Positions 1-9,487 are shown, counted from the first letter of the stretch. The stretch: 64,000 bases of DNA from Muribaculaceae bacterium (GCA_017462345.1 JAFTRI010000029.1:1-64000), one strand, 5' to 3'. Notes: generated from the sequence alone by a model not told the origin. Program-made: numbers and translations.

Positions 1-2955
1 GTGGGTTGAGAAGGCCGATGAAAGGTCATACAGATCGGATGTGCCGGTTTCTGTAAGTTCCACAAGTTTCAGGTTTGCCTTGTCTGCAGTCACGAGCTTG
101 CCGTTGGACACAGCTGCGAAACGCGTGTCACCGCCTGCGGCTTCACCCGGTACGTTTGTAGTGTTCTGCCATACCTTGGTGAGACCCTTTGCAATGGCGG
201 CCTCTGCCTCACCGGTCAGGGTGACAGTCTTGGTTGCAGCACCGGCAGATGTCAGTGTGAGCGTTGCGGTGTGTGTACCTACGCTTGTCGGGGCAAATGT
301 AACCTTGATTGTACCGCCGGTAGTGCCGAGCGAAGTCTTGTCGATAGAGAATGAGCTGTGACCGCTCAGGCTTGCAGTGATATTGCCGGTGAGGAGTGTT
401 CCGGTAACCGTTATATCCTGGCTTGCGCTGTAACCGTCGATTGCCGACAGGCTGACTGCCGAGGTCGATGTGCTGATTTCGGGAACAGGATCGTAAGTAT
501 ATGTCGGAGCTGTTCCGTGCTTGTAGTAGGCGATACCCTGGTTATGGATCAATACCCACATTTCAACACCGCTGTCACCGTTCACGTTTACACAGAGGCT
601 TGTCGAATAAGAAGTGTTACGGGTGGTTGAACCCATACCTGCCGACGGATAGTTACCTGTGTTGGCCAGTCCTTCTACTGCCCAGCCCGCACTTCCGTCG
701 ATAAGCACTGCACGGCCGCCGAGCAACGATGATGCGTAGATTTCTGCGTCGGTATATGTTCCGTCACCGTTGGCATCTTTTACTGCCTGATAGTCGGTTG
801 CGAACGCATACTGTGTTCCCTTGAACTTGAACGGGACGAAGTCGTTACCGCAACCGTCCGAAGTCTGGCGCAGGTTGAACGCGGTTGTCGGGACTGACTG
901 CAGGAGCTCGCCCGTAGCCGAGATCTGTGAAGAGTGATACCACTGTCCCAATACCCAGAAGTTGTTTCCGTCGGGTACAGCACGGGGTGAGTAACCTGCA
1001 ATGAACGCATCGACATCGGCCACGACCGGAGAGGTCGCCACTGTGCCGTTAGTGATGGCGTATGTCACGAGTGAGTTACAGTTTCCGTTGGCGGTTGTGC
1101 CGTCCGAAGCCGTATAGTCACGGGTCTGCTGGGCAAAGTAGCATATCTTGCCGCTGGTCAGGTTGCCCTGTACATCGATACAGTCACCGATACGTGTCAT
1201 ACCGCCGAGATCGGTCGTTTCAAGGAGCACGCGCGGTGCAGCGTCATCGTTGTCCCAGATGTACACCTTGAGTGTCTTCATTGTATCGTTGGTCGACAAC
1301 GCGATGTTGGTACCGAGGAGCTTGCCGTCCACGTATGCCACATCGACAAGTGCAAGGGCTCCGCCCGATACGCCGGTCATGTCAAGTTCCTTGATCAGTT
1401 CGGCAGTCTGGGCCTTTACAACCAGCACCTTGTTATTGGTAGCATCGACGATATACAGCTTGCCGTCACCGAATGCCATGTTACGGTAGTTGGTGTAATT
1501 TGCCATCCAGCCGGCTTTCTTGCCTGAGTTTTCCGAATAGTTCCAACCTTCGGTGAAAGTAAGGGGAGCATTCTTGGCTGTACCGTTCACGACCATTGTT
1601 GCCTTGTGGCTTCCGCTGGTGAATGTGAGGGTAGTAGAGTGAGAACCTGCACTCTGGGGCTGGTAGGTGATGGTGATTGTACCGCCGGTAGTGCCGAGTG
1701 ATGTATGAGAAACCTTGAAATTGGTGGCATTGCTGTTGGCGATAGAGATGTTCGAGGTCAGGCTTGTACCGGTTACGGTTACGGTCTTTGATGAAGTGGT
1801 GCCGGCAGTTGTCTCGCCGAATGTAGCGGTTGTGGGATTCAATGAGATTCCGGTATCAACACCTTCGCTCATGTTAATCTGCTTTTCGTACTGCGTATTG
1901 TTTGCAACGGTGAACGATGCCACTGTTCCGGTCTTGTAGCCGTCCTTGGTTGCCTTGATTGTATAAGTGCCTGCAGGTACGAAGAACGCGAACACACCGT
2001 TACACTTTGACCCGGTGTTGCATGAAGCCACCTCGGTACCGCTCGAATTGTACAGTGTGACAGTTACATTGTTCAACGCAAGATAAAGGTCACGGCCGCG
2101 GGTAGCGTAGGTGCTGCTGCTGTAGCCGCACGCCTTGCTCAGGTCGCGCACGTCACCCACGATACATGCGGGAAGGCTGCCTGTACCGCCTGGATAGACC
2201 AATGCTGCACGCGCCATCTGCCATGCGAGGAACTTGTTGTAGTATGAGCTCTTCATACGCAACGCCTCACCGCGGTAGTCATGGAACCATGTTTCAACAA
2301 GGAATCCGGGAGCAGTGTTGGTACGGAGCACTCCATAGTGCCATCCCATCAGGTCGTAGTCGGCCATTGAACGGGCTGTACCGTAAGTGTACTCGGTCAG
2401 GTTCACCTGATAGGCATAGTATGAGTTCTGGTATGCCATATTTTTTGAGCCACCCACCGAGTTGGTTGAATTCGAACCCTTGTAGAGGGCGATATGATAG
2501 TTGGCACTTGCATTTGCCCCATTGGAGTGGAGAGAAAGGAAGTAACCGCCGTATGAACTTGAATAAGACGCGATCGAAGTCAGGTTCAAGTCATTGGCTG
2601 AAGTGTTCTTTGTACGGGACATCTTCACCTGACCGCCGTTCTGCGTAATGAACTGCTGCAAGTGCAGTGTACGGTCGAGGTTGGTCTCTGACTCGTAAAG
2701 GTATTCACCGATAAGAGGCATCGGGGTAGGACGGTCATCCGAGTCAAATCCGCCGTGACCGGCATTCAGGTAGTATTTACCGCTCTTACCGTAGTTTGAA
2801 CTTGTGCCTGTCTTGTTGTTGGCAGCAAAGTTGGCCTTTGAAGACAGGGCGTATGTTCCGGTGTAGTTGCTGGCTACATCGTAGGCGTATGTCACAGCAT
2901 CAGCCCCGAAAGTGACGCTTGACAGCAATAACGCTGATAATAATATCTTTTTCAT
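1..2955 (-). CDS. Secreted N-acetylmuramoyl-L-alanine amidase with Ig-like and propeller-like domains (3' end cut by window edge)
   Basis: The frame is open from the ATG at 2955 to the window edge, about 985 codons, so the C-terminus is missing. A signal peptide (MKKILLSALLLSSVTFGADA) is followed by an Amidase_3-like zinc domain at about residues 60-240: H67 in NAGHGGF, E90 in YESETN, H143 in SLHSNG and the candidate catalytic E221 in FLVETWF. This family cleaves the amide between MurNAc and the stem peptide. After it come a carboxypeptidase-regulatory-like beta-sandwich (about 265-350), an Ig-like module, a propeller-like stretch (it contains FGDGKLYIVDATNN) and a second Ig-like module. The two Ig-like modules share the motif KTSLGTTGGTI or HTSLGTTGGTI. 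The architecture suggests a large exported surface protein, possibly T9SS cargo, but the C-terminal sorting domain would lie outside the window. It starts 7 bp after the PD40 gene stop, so the two are probably co-transcribed. Confidence 0.82.
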   Translation of the reverse strand, partial: MKKILLSALLLSSVTFGADAVTYAYDVASNYTGTYALSSKANFAANNKTGTSSNYGKSGKYYLNAGHGGFDSDDRPTPMPLIGEYLYESETNLDRTLHLQQFITQNGGQVKMSRTKNTSANDLNLTSIASYSSSYGGYFLSLHSNGANASANYHIALYKGSNSTNSVGGSKNMAYQNSYYAYQVNLTEYTYGTARSMADYDLMGWHYGVLRTNTAPGFLVETWFHDYRGEALRMKSSYYNKFLAWQMARAALVYPGGTGSLPACIVGDVRDLSKACGYSSSTYATRGRDLYLALNNVTVTLYNSSGTEVASCNTGSKCNGVFAFFVPAGTYTIKATKDGYKTGTVASFTVANNTQYEKQINMSEGVDTGISLNPTTATFGETTAGTTSSKTVTVTGTSLTSNISIANSNATNFKVSHTSLGTTGGTITITYQPQSAGSHSTTLTFTSGSHKATMVVNGTAKNAPLTFTEGWNYSENSGKKAGWMANYTNYRNMAFGDGKLYIVDATNNKVLVVKAQTAELIKELDMTGVSGGALALVDVAYVDGKLLGTNIALSTNDTMKTLKVYIWDNDDAAPRVLLETTDLGGMTRIGDCIDVQGNLTSGKICYFAQQTRDYTASDGTTANGNCNSLVTYAITNGTVATSPVVADVDAFIAGYSPRAVPDGNNFWVLGQWYHSSQISATGELLQSVPTTAFNLRQTSDGCGNDFVPFKFKGTQYAFATDYQAVKDANGDGTYTDAEIYASSLLGGRAVLIDGSAGWAVEGLANTGNYPSAGMGSTTRNTSYSTSLCVNVNGDSGVEMWVLIHNQGIAYYKHGTAPTYTYDPVPEISTSTSAVSLSAIDGYSASQDITVTGTLLTGNITASLSGHSSFSIDKTSLGTTGGTIKVTFAPTSVGTHTATLTLTSAGAATKTVTLTGEAEAAIAKGLTKVWQNTTNVPGEAAGGDTRFAAVSNGKLVTADKANLKLVELTETGTSDLYDLSSAFSTH

Positions 2956-2962
2956 GGATTAA

Positions 2963-3898
2963 TTATTTCTGTTTAATGGTCATTACATAGATATTACCCT
3001 CGATTGTGTGATAGGCAATCTTGTCACCGGCATTTGAAACCGAGGGGAACATTTTGATCTCTTTGGAAGTTGTGGTGAGCTGCTGCATGTTCTTGCCGTC
3101 AGCGCCGATAATCACGATCTCCGATGATGTATAGAAGTATCCGTCATCGTCATCGAGCATAGCAACCACATAGTCGTTCCCGCGCCATTTCGGTGCATGG
3201 AGAGGACCGAGATCCACAGCATTGTTCCCGTTAAGGTCGGTCACGAATGCATTGTTCCCGCTCACGAAGAGCAGCTTGGTGCCGTCGGGTGAAACGCTTG
3301 ACCAGCAGTACTGGGCGTCATAGTCGGGGGTTGAGAACGGGTCTACTACAGTGCGCTTTCCGTTATTGTAGACCACCAGCTTAAGATCCTCCTCGGTTAC
3401 GAACGGACCGCTGTTGGATACAGTCACAGCCTTGGGTGACAACACCTTGCCGGCAACCTGGCGGACCATCGCACGGCCTTCGACAGCAAACACTGCCGCG
3501 CCGTTGAGCACATTCACATTGTTGAAATGCTCTACATCCTTGACGATAGGAGTGATCTCCTTGCTCGCGATGTCGATGCTATAGAGGGACGCTGTCTGGC
3601 TCATTCCGTCGATCTCATGTGCCAGAATCTTTTTTCCGTCCTCGCTTATGGCAACTTTGTAACCGGCACCCGCCATATCGGTGAGACGGGTAAAATCCTT
3701 GCTCTGCAAGTCGATGATTCCTATACCGTTGAACTCTTCTGATGTCACGATAAGTGAATTTCCATCAGGGGTAAAGACAGGGTGGAAATTCTCCGCCTGT
3801 GTTCCCGCTTTGAGGCGTTGCATCGAAACAACCTCAAATTGCTGTGCCTGTGCACTTAATGCAACAAGTACAGCCATGGTAGATAGAAGTTTTTTCAT
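2963..3898 (-). CDS. Periplasmic TolB/PD40-type beta-propeller protein
   Basis: The 311-residue product has a clear signal peptide (MKKLLSTMAVLVALSAQAQQ) and then repeated propeller blades of the PD40/TolB type, with phrases such as HPVFTPDGNSLIVTSEE, VAISEDGKKILAHE and SSVSPDGTKLLFVSG about 45-70 residues apart. PD40 proteins act as periplasmic or surface binding scaffolds; no catalytic motif is visible. A promoter-like site lies about 80 bp upstream, and the amidase starts 7 bp downstream, so the two may work together on the envelope. The exact role is unknown. Confidence 0.75.
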   Translation of the reverse strand: MKKLLSTMAVLVALSAQAQQFEVVSMQRLKAGTQAENFHPVFTPDGNSLIVTSEEFNGIGIIDLQSKDFTRLTDMAGAGYKVAISEDGKKILAHEIDGMSQTASLYSIDIASKEITPIVKDVEHFNNVNVLNGAAVFAVEGRAMVRQVAGKVLSPKAVTVSNSGPFVTEEDLKLVVYNNGKRTVVDPFSTPDYDAQYCWSSVSPDGTKLLFVSGNNAFVTDLNGNNAVDLGPLHAPKWRGNDYVVAMLDDDDGYFYTSSEIVIIGADGKNMQQLTTTSKEIKMFPSVSNAGDKIAYHTIEGNIYVMTIKQK

Positions 3899-3977
3899 GT
3901 AATTGTTAGGTTTATAAATTAGTGATTAATTAGTGATTAATTAGTTATAGTATCCGATTATAGTTATAGTCAATTCA

Positions 3978-4007
3978 CAAAATTAATCACATTTTCAGCC
4001 AAAGCAA
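3978..4007 (-). promoter_or_regulatory. Bacteroidetes-type promoter for the PD40-amidase operon
   Basis: Read on the minus strand, TTG (4007-4005) is followed after 19 bp by TAATTTTG (3985-3978), fitting the -33/-7 pattern TTG-N19-21-TAnnTTTG known for Bacteroides sigma-ABfr. The deduced 5' leader of about 70 nt holds two direct copies of the AT-rich string TTAATCACTAA. Confidence 0.5.
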
Positions 4008-4050
4008 TACAACCGCCCCTAAAATTACCAATCTTTAACACTTCAAAATT

Positions 4051-4338
4051 GCTCCCCCTACAATGGATCACGTGTCTCCCACCAAGTGCGCCCCCTACAA
4101 GGGGGAGCTGTCGCCCTGGCGACTGAGGGGGTCTCCATAAATACACAGGGCAGCACAGGATTGCCCCATCAAGTGCTCCCCCTACAAGGGGGAGCTGTCG
4201 CCCAGCGACTGAGGGGGTCTCCATAAATACACAGGGCAGCACAGGATTGCCCCACCAATTGCGCCCCCTACAAGGGGGAGCTGTCGCCCTGGCGACTGAG
4301 GGGGTCTCCAAGAAAGCGCTGTGACTGAGGGGGTCTCC
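4051..4338. repeat. Array of G/C-run palindromic intergenic repeats
   Basis: Three near-identical units of about 46 bp at 4091-4136, 4178-4222 and 4264-4309 each contain CCCCCTACAAGGGGG, then AGCTGTCGC, a CGCC(ctg)GGCG-like small palindrome and GACTGAGGGGGTCTCC. Partial copies lie at 4051-4080 and 4321-4338. The spacers also repeat (ATAAATACACAGGGCAGCA, copies 1 to 2 and 2 to 3), giving a period of about 87 bp. Each unit can fold into hairpins. They sit between the 3' end of the thiF-like gene and the 5' side of the PD40 gene, so they are REP-like extragenic palindromes and not coding; a 125-codon frame through them is an artefact of the repeats. Confidence 0.8.
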
Positions 4339-4343
4339 GGCAA

Positions 4344-5048
4344 TCACTTGCTGATATTAATGACAGTAAAACTCATACTGAGAGCATCCATTATCAGCAG
4401 ACGATCGGTAAGCAGCTCACCTACACCGGCAAGATACTTTATCGCCTCGGCAGCCTGAACCGAACCGATAATACCCGGAACCGCCCCGAACGGTCCCCTG
4501 ACCTCTGACACGACAGGCTCACTGTCAAACAGGCAACGGTAACTTGCCGAACCGGGGACGTAAGTCATCGTCTGTCCGCCAAAACCCGATATTCCGCCAT
4601 GGGAAAAAGGCTTCCCTACCGCGACACACGTATCATTTATCAGCATTTTCAATCCGAAACTGTCGGTGGCATCGACAATGAAATCATAGTCTTCCATTAT
4701 CCTCGCCGCATTTCCCTCATCAAGGAACTCACGGTACATCACTACATTGACTTCAGGATTCACCTCAGCGATCCTGTCACGCGCCGACTCCACCTTCAGG
4801 CGCCCCACATCATTGACCCCGTGGATAATCTGCCGCTGGAGGTTGGACATGTCCACCCTGTCCCCGTCGATAACGCCTATCGTACCCACTCCGGCAGCAG
4901 CGAGATACATCATCACCGGCGAACCGAGACCGCCGGCCCCCACGACAAGTACGCGCCCCGCATTTATACGCTTCTGCCCCTCTACACCTATTTCAGGCAG
5001 GAGTATGTGACGTTTATACCGCTCCTGCCAATCTTTTTCATTAGTCAT
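4344..5048 (-). CDS. ThiF/MoeB/HesA-family E1-like adenylyltransferase lacking the zinc site
   Basis: The 234-residue protein has the E1-like nucleotide-binding start (VVGAGGLGSPVMMYLAAAGVG, about residues 34-54), the acidic tip IDGDRVDMSNLQRQ and the family's late GVIGSLQAAEAIK-like motif (PGIIGSVQAAEAIKYL). Such enzymes adenylate the C-terminal Gly-Gly of ThiS, MoaD or related sulfur carriers. The two zinc-binding CxxC pairs of MoeB and ThiF are absent: only one Cys remains in YRCLFDSEP and the second pair is missing. No thi or moa genes are nearby; the gene follows pgpH on the same strand after 41 bp. The carrier partner cannot be assigned. Confidence 0.78.
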   Translation of the reverse strand: MTNEKDWQERYKRHILLPEIGVEGQKRINAGRVLVVGAGGLGSPVMMYLAAAGVGTIGVIDGDRVDMSNLQRQIIHGVNDVGRLKVESARDRIAEVNPEVNVVMYREFLDEGNAARIMEDYDFIVDATDSFGLKMLINDTCVAVGKPFSHGGISGFGGQTMTYVPGSASYRCLFDSEPVVSEVRGPFGAVPGIIGSVQAAEAIKYLAGVGELLTDRLLIMDALSMSFTVINISK

Positions 5049-5049
5049 A

Positions 5050-5091
5050 ATTATGTGATTTTGGTTACTGTATTATGTGATTTTGGTTACT
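5050..5091. repeat. 22-bp-period tandem duplication between pgpH and the thiF-like gene
   Basis: The 20-bp string ATTATGTGATTTTGGTTACT occurs at 5050-5069 and again at 5072-5091. The downstream copy (minus-strand sense) overlaps the pgpH stop, where TAG is followed directly by TAA. It looks like a slippage duplication in the intergenic spacer. Confidence 0.75.
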
Positions 5092-7135
5092 ATTTCTTGG
5101 CCACGGGATCAGCCGGATAGGATATACGCGCATGGTACATGGTCCGCAGGCGCGATATGAACGATTCCTTTATCAGCCTGACATCCCTGAACGACAGCGG
5201 GGAGTCATCATGCAACCCGTCAGCGATCTGGGCGTTGATTATACGTTCCACAAGCGAGGAAATCGCTTCCGGGGTATGCTCGGCGAGTGACCGCGAGGCA
5301 GCCTCCACTGAGTCGGCCATCATCAGTATCGACGTCTCCTTCGACCGCGGATTCGGTCCGGGGTATGTGAACTGCGACTCATCCACTTCCTCATCGGGAT
5401 GGGCATTGCAATAAGTGTTATAGAAATATTTGGCCTTGCCGTGACCATGATGTTCGGTTATGAAATCACGCACCACAGCCGGCAGCTTGGCTTTCTCCGC
5501 CCGTTTCAGACCGTCGGTCACATGCCCGATAACCACACGTGCGCTCTGCACCGGAGACAGGGCGTCATGGGGATTCACCCCATGCTGGTTCTCGGTAAAG
5601 AATGCCGGGTTGTTTATTTTCCCTATGTCATGATACAGCGCACCGGCACGGACAAGCTGCACATTAGCACCCACACGCAGAGCGGCATCCGACGCAAGCG
5701 TACTCACCGACATCGAATGCTGGAACGTTCCGGGACACTCTTCCGACAGTTCCCGCAACAGCGGATTGTTTATGTCCGACAACTCTACAAGCGTCACCAT
5801 CGACGTGAAGCCGAACAGGCGTTCGAAAATGAATATCAGCACGTATGCGAACGATATGAACAATGCATTTATCCCGAAGAACCCGAACATCCTCAACGAG
5901 ATGTCCTCGACCGACCCCGACAGCATCACGACAACCGCCACGTATGACAGGCTGTAGGCAAGGAATACAAGCGTGGCAGTGCGTATGAGCTGGGAACGCT
6001 GCGACAGCTCCTTCAGCGAATTTATAGCGGTGATTCCGGCGATGAACTGTATAAAGACGTATTCCAGCGGGAACGTCGCCGTTATCGAGCACAACATGAC
6101 GGTTATGATGTGGCAGAACAAGCCTGTACGCGCGTCAAAGAAAATGAGCATCATGATCGGGATTATCGTAAACGGCACCACATACAGCCCGTTACGGAAT
6201 GTCTGTGTCATGAAAAATGCCAGCACGGTGAACCCCACCACCATCAGCATTATGAACACAATCGAACGGAAGTCATCATACATGTCACGGCGGAAGAAAT
6301 ACAGATAACAGTACAGTGCCGCCAGCAGGATTATGACAAACAGCATCTGGCCGAGCAGGGGATAGATATTGCCGTTGTCACGTCCAAGACCTTTCTCTGC
6401 CATCATGCCGTCGTAGGTTTTCAGCACCGTGTACAGCTGCGGGGTCACGATGTCCCCACGGTCGATTATGCGTTCACCCTGCTGTATCACCCCCACCGGT
6501 GCCATAGCCTTCCTGTACAGTTCATCCCTTAAACGCTTGGAAGCCACCGTGTCACACACCACATTAGGCACCAGCAGCCTTGACAGGCCGGAAGTCTCGA
6601 TAACAGCACGGTAACGCGGGTTACTGAACACGCTGTCGAGCGTGGCGTATGCCACACGCGGGGATTTGTATCCCGATGTAGGGACATTAGTCGCGACATT
6701 GCCCTTTATGAATCTCACGTAGGGCAATTTACCCGACTCGATTCCCGAATATACCTCCTGATCGACTATCCCGTCGGCAAAAAGCCTCCTGACATATTCC
6801 GTCAACTGCCCGCGCTCCGATGGCGACAGCACCGATCCGGCATCGGAATTGACACACTCGCTGAATTCGTCCACTACCGACCGGTCGACCCCGGTGTCAC
6901 GTTTAAACACCGGAAGGAAAGTGACATCTATGCTGTCCTTGACCTGGACAGCCCTTACCGAATCGAGATGCACCGGAATATCAAACGGTGCGGTAAGCAG
7001 CGAATAACTCCATGGACGGTTTATCTCGTAATAATAATCCTGTATGCCGCTTCTCGGCAGGAAATAGACTATGATGAACGTCGCCGCGACAAACAGCAGC
7101 GAACGCGACAATTTCTTTTTCGTAAACAGTCCCAT
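5090..7135 (-). CDS. 7TM-HD (PgpH-like) membrane phosphodiesterase
   Basis: This 681-residue protein has the domain order of the 7TMR-HD family: an N-terminal membrane segment (about 10-27), a large extracytoplasmic 7TMR-HDED region (about 40-265), a seven-helix bundle (about 265-450) and a cytoplasmic HD domain (about 455-640). Metal ligands are visible: H473 in FQHSMS, H502-D503 in YHDIGK, HH in EHHGHGK and D608 in MMADSVEA. Listeria PgpH of this family hydrolyses c-di-AMP, so a cyclic-dinucleotide phosphodiesterase is likely, though the substrate is inferred. It lies 38 bp after relA/spoT on the same strand, linking two second-messenger enzymes. It ends with TAG immediately followed by TAA. 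Confidence 0.85.
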   Translation of the reverse strand: MGLFTKKKLSRSLLFVAATFIIVYFLPRSGIQDYYYEINRPWSYSLLTAPFDIPVHLDSVRAVQVKDSIDVTFLPVFKRDTGVDRSVVDEFSECVNSDAGSVLSPSERGQLTEYVRRLFADGIVDQEVYSGIESGKLPYVRFIKGNVATNVPTSGYKSPRVAYATLDSVFSNPRYRAVIETSGLSRLLVPNVVCDTVASKRLRDELYRKAMAPVGVIQQGERIIDRGDIVTPQLYTVLKTYDGMMAEKGLGRDNGNIYPLLGQMLFVIILLAALYCYLYFFRRDMYDDFRSIVFIMLMVVGFTVLAFFMTQTFRNGLYVVPFTIIPIMMLIFFDARTGLFCHIITVMLCSITATFPLEYVFIQFIAGITAINSLKELSQRSQLIRTATLVFLAYSLSYVAVVVMLSGSVEDISLRMFGFFGINALFISFAYVLIFIFERLFGFTSMVTLVELSDINNPLLRELSEECPGTFQHSMSVSTLASDAALRVGANVQLVRAGALYHDIGKINNPAFFTENQHGVNPHDALSPVQSARVVIGHVTDGLKRAEKAKLPAVVRDFITEHHGHGKAKYFYNTYCNAHPDEEVDESQFTYPGPNPRSKETSILMMADSVEAASRSLAEHTPEAISSLVERIINAQIADGLHDDSPLSFRDVRLIKESFISRLRTMYHARISYPADPVAKK

Positions 7136-7173
7136 AATACCATTTTTATCTTCTTCGACAGGAATGGGCGCCG

Positions 7174-9396
7174 CTAACTTGTCCTTGTAGCGCGCTTCAC
7201 TCCATTGATTTTCTTCACTTTATTGCACAAGTCGGTCACAACCCCGGTGTCCTCGACAAGAACCGAAAGGTCGCAATGGAACACTTCATTCTCCGCCTCG
7301 ATATCAAGTTTGCGGATATTGATGGCAAGATGCGTGGATATCATCTGTATGAGTTCCTGAAGAATTCCCATGCGGTCAATCCCCTCGATGCGTATCGACG
7401 CAAGGAACTCCCCTGTTTCCACCGCCCACCGCGTAGCCACGATACGCGATCCGTAACTCGCTTTGAGCACATTGGCCCGGGGACAGGTCAGCGCATGCAC
7501 GACAACATCCCCGTTCTCGTCGATAAATCCCATCACGTCATCCCCGGGAATAGGACAGCAACAGTCGGCAATCTTGAAATTGGAGCCGTTATCGTCCGAA
7601 CGCAGTATATAGGTTTCCTTCGTGTTTATCTTGTTCTTTGCCGGAGCAGGGTCAGGGAACTCCTCCCTGACCTTGTTCCTGCGGAATATCTTTGTCAACA
7701 ATGACGGTGACTGTTTCTTGAATGCCTTGACGCAATTATCGTCAAGGGTCAGATCTTCGCTGCCGAGTGCCACATACAGCTCCTCCCGGTTCTGCAACCT
7801 GTATACCCCAAGGACTTTTGTCAGTACCTCATTTGTCATCGGGACACCCTGTTTCGACAGGAATTCCTCGAATATCTTGCGCCCCCTGTCCATTACCGGC
7901 TGCTGTTCCCTGCGCAGTGCCGCGCGTAAGCGGGTCTTGGCCTTGGCGGTGGCAAGAAAGTTGATCCATTCGGCCTGAGGTGTCTGCGACTGGGACGTGA
8001 GAACCTCCACCTGATCCCCGCTTTGCAGGCGATGGGACAGAGGGACAAGCCGGTGATTGACCTTCCCGGCTATACAATGGAACCCTATCTGCGAGTGGAG
8101 CTCAAAGGCGACATCGAGCACAGTGGAATTCTTGGGTAGCGTCAACAGTTCGCCCTTGGGAGTGAACACAACTATTTCCGATGAGAACAGATTGAGTTTC
8201 AGCGTATCGAGAAAATCGATGGCATTGGGGCTGGGGTCATTGAGAATATCCTTGATGGTACGTAGCCACACATTCAGCTCCGATTCCTCATCACCCTCCC
8301 CTATCTTGTATTTCCAATGGGCGGCAAAGCCCTTCTCGGCAATCTCGTCCATGCGGCTGCTGCGTATCTGCACCTCAACCCAATTGCCGTCAGTACCCAT
8401 TACCGTCAGGTGAAGCGCCTGATAGCCGTTGGCCTTGGGATTGCTTATCCAGTCACGGGTACGGTCGGGATGCAGCCGGTACAGGTCGGTTATCGCCGCA
8501 TATATGTTCCAGCATATCGTCTTTTCCTGAGAAACATCGTCACAATCAAAAATGATGCGCATCGCATAGAGGTCATAGACCTCCTCAAACGGGATATGCT
8601 TCGTCTCCATCTTGCGCCATATCGAATAGACCGATTTAAGCCGTGAATGCGCCTCGAAACGTAGACCCATCTCCGTCAGTTTTTCCTTTATCGGCGCAGA
8701 AAAGTCATTATACACAGCCGAGCGTTTCGCTTCCGAGGACTTTATCTTATCGCTTATGCGCTGGTAGGCGACCGGATGCTCATACTTGAAACTCAAGTCC
8801 TCAAGTTCGGTCTTGATTGCAAACAATCCCAACCTGTGAGCCAACGGGGCATAGATATAGAGTGTCTCGCCGGCAATCTTATACTGCTTGTTCGGCGCCA
8901 TGGACCCGAGGGTACGCATGTTATGGAGGCGGTCAGCCATCTTGATAAGCACCACGCGTATATCCTCCGACATCGTCAACAGCAATTTCCGGAAATTCTC
9001 GGCTTGGGCCGATGCCTTATCCCCGAATATCCCGCCCGATATCTTTGTCAGACCTGCAACCAGTTGGGCGATTTTCTTCCCGAAATGCTGCTCTATATCC
9101 TCGACCGTATAATCGGTATCCTCCACGACGTCATGCAGCAATGCTGCACATATCGACGTAGAGCCGAGCCCTATTTCCTGGCTCGCAATTTTCGCGACAG
9201 CTATCGGATGCAGTATATACGGCTCGCCGGAACGGCGGCGGATACCCTTGTGCGCCTCTTTCGCAAACCGGTAGGCACGCTCTATGATCTCCACCTTCTT
9301 CCGGTGGTTACTGTTAAGATAACCGTTCAGTACATCCTGAAAGGCTTCCTCTATCATCCGTTCTTCATTTTCGGGAGTATATTTACGGTCATCCAT
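7174..9396 (-). CDS. Bifunctional (p)ppGpp synthetase/hydrolase RelA/SpoT
   Basis: The 740-residue protein is a full-length Rel enzyme. The hydrolase HD domain (about 45-200) keeps H63, H88-D89 and E92-D93, so it should be able to degrade (p)ppGpp. The synthetase domain (about 240-360) shows YDLYAMRIIFD, RDWISNPKANGYQALHL and VEVQIRSSRMDEIAEKGFAAHWKYK-like features. A TGS domain (about 400-470) and a C-terminal ACT domain (about 665-740) follow, with a CCCPIPGDDVMGF Cys-rich motif before the ACT. It mediates the stringent response. It is first in a run with pgpH and the thiF-like gene and ends at a genuine TAG: reading on would run out of frame into pgpH. Confidence 0.93.
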   Translation of the reverse strand: MDDRKYTPENEERMIEEAFQDVLNGYLNSNHRKKVEIIERAYRFAKEAHKGIRRRSGEPYILHPIAVAKIASQEIGLGSTSICAALLHDVVEDTDYTVEDIEQHFGKKIAQLVAGLTKISGGIFGDKASAQAENFRKLLLTMSEDIRVVLIKMADRLHNMRTLGSMAPNKQYKIAGETLYIYAPLAHRLGLFAIKTELEDLSFKYEHPVAYQRISDKIKSSEAKRSAVYNDFSAPIKEKLTEMGLRFEAHSRLKSVYSIWRKMETKHIPFEEVYDLYAMRIIFDCDDVSQEKTICWNIYAAITDLYRLHPDRTRDWISNPKANGYQALHLTVMGTDGNWVEVQIRSSRMDEIAEKGFAAHWKYKIGEGDEESELNVWLRTIKDILNDPSPNAIDFLDTLKLNLFSSEIVVFTPKGELLTLPKNSTVLDVAFELHSQIGFHCIAGKVNHRLVPLSHRLQSGDQVEVLTSQSQTPQAEWINFLATAKAKTRLRAALRREQQPVMDRGRKIFEEFLSKQGVPMTNEVLTKVLGVYRLQNREELYVALGSEDLTLDDNCVKAFKKQSPSLLTKIFRRNKVREEFPDPAPAKNKINTKETYILRSDDNGSNFKIADCCCPIPGDDVMGFIDENGDVVVHALTCPRANVLKASYGSRIVATRWAVETGEFLASIRIEGIDRMGILQELIQMISTHLAINIRKLDIEAENEVFHCDLSVLVEDTGVVTDLCNKVKKINGVKRATRTS

Positions 9397-9453
9397 AATC
9401 CTCGTCTTTTTGCTGTTTTACTCGGCAGTCGCTTCTTACGCAATATAATCACA

Positions 9454-9487
9454 CAAACTTACAACAAAACCTCGAAAGTATAACAAA
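9454..9487 (-). promoter_or_regulatory. Promoter for relA/spoT
   Basis: On the minus strand TTTG (9487-9484) precedes TAAGTTTG (9461-9454) by 22 bp, close to the Bacteroides -33/-7 pattern, about 58 bp upstream of the relA/spoT ATG in a divergent intergenic region. Confidence 0.5.

Noticed and set aside
3970..4347. 125-codon minus-strand frame through the intergenic region
   Set aside because: It is produced by translating the palindromic repeat array; the encoded protein is a repeated artefact and there is no promoter or start context.
5399..5947. Long plus-strand frames inside pgpH, relA and mfd (for example 5399-5947, 8776-9483, 60512-61717)
   Set aside because: They lie opposite strongly conserved genes with intact motifs; codon pattern and lack of domain sense mark them as shadows.
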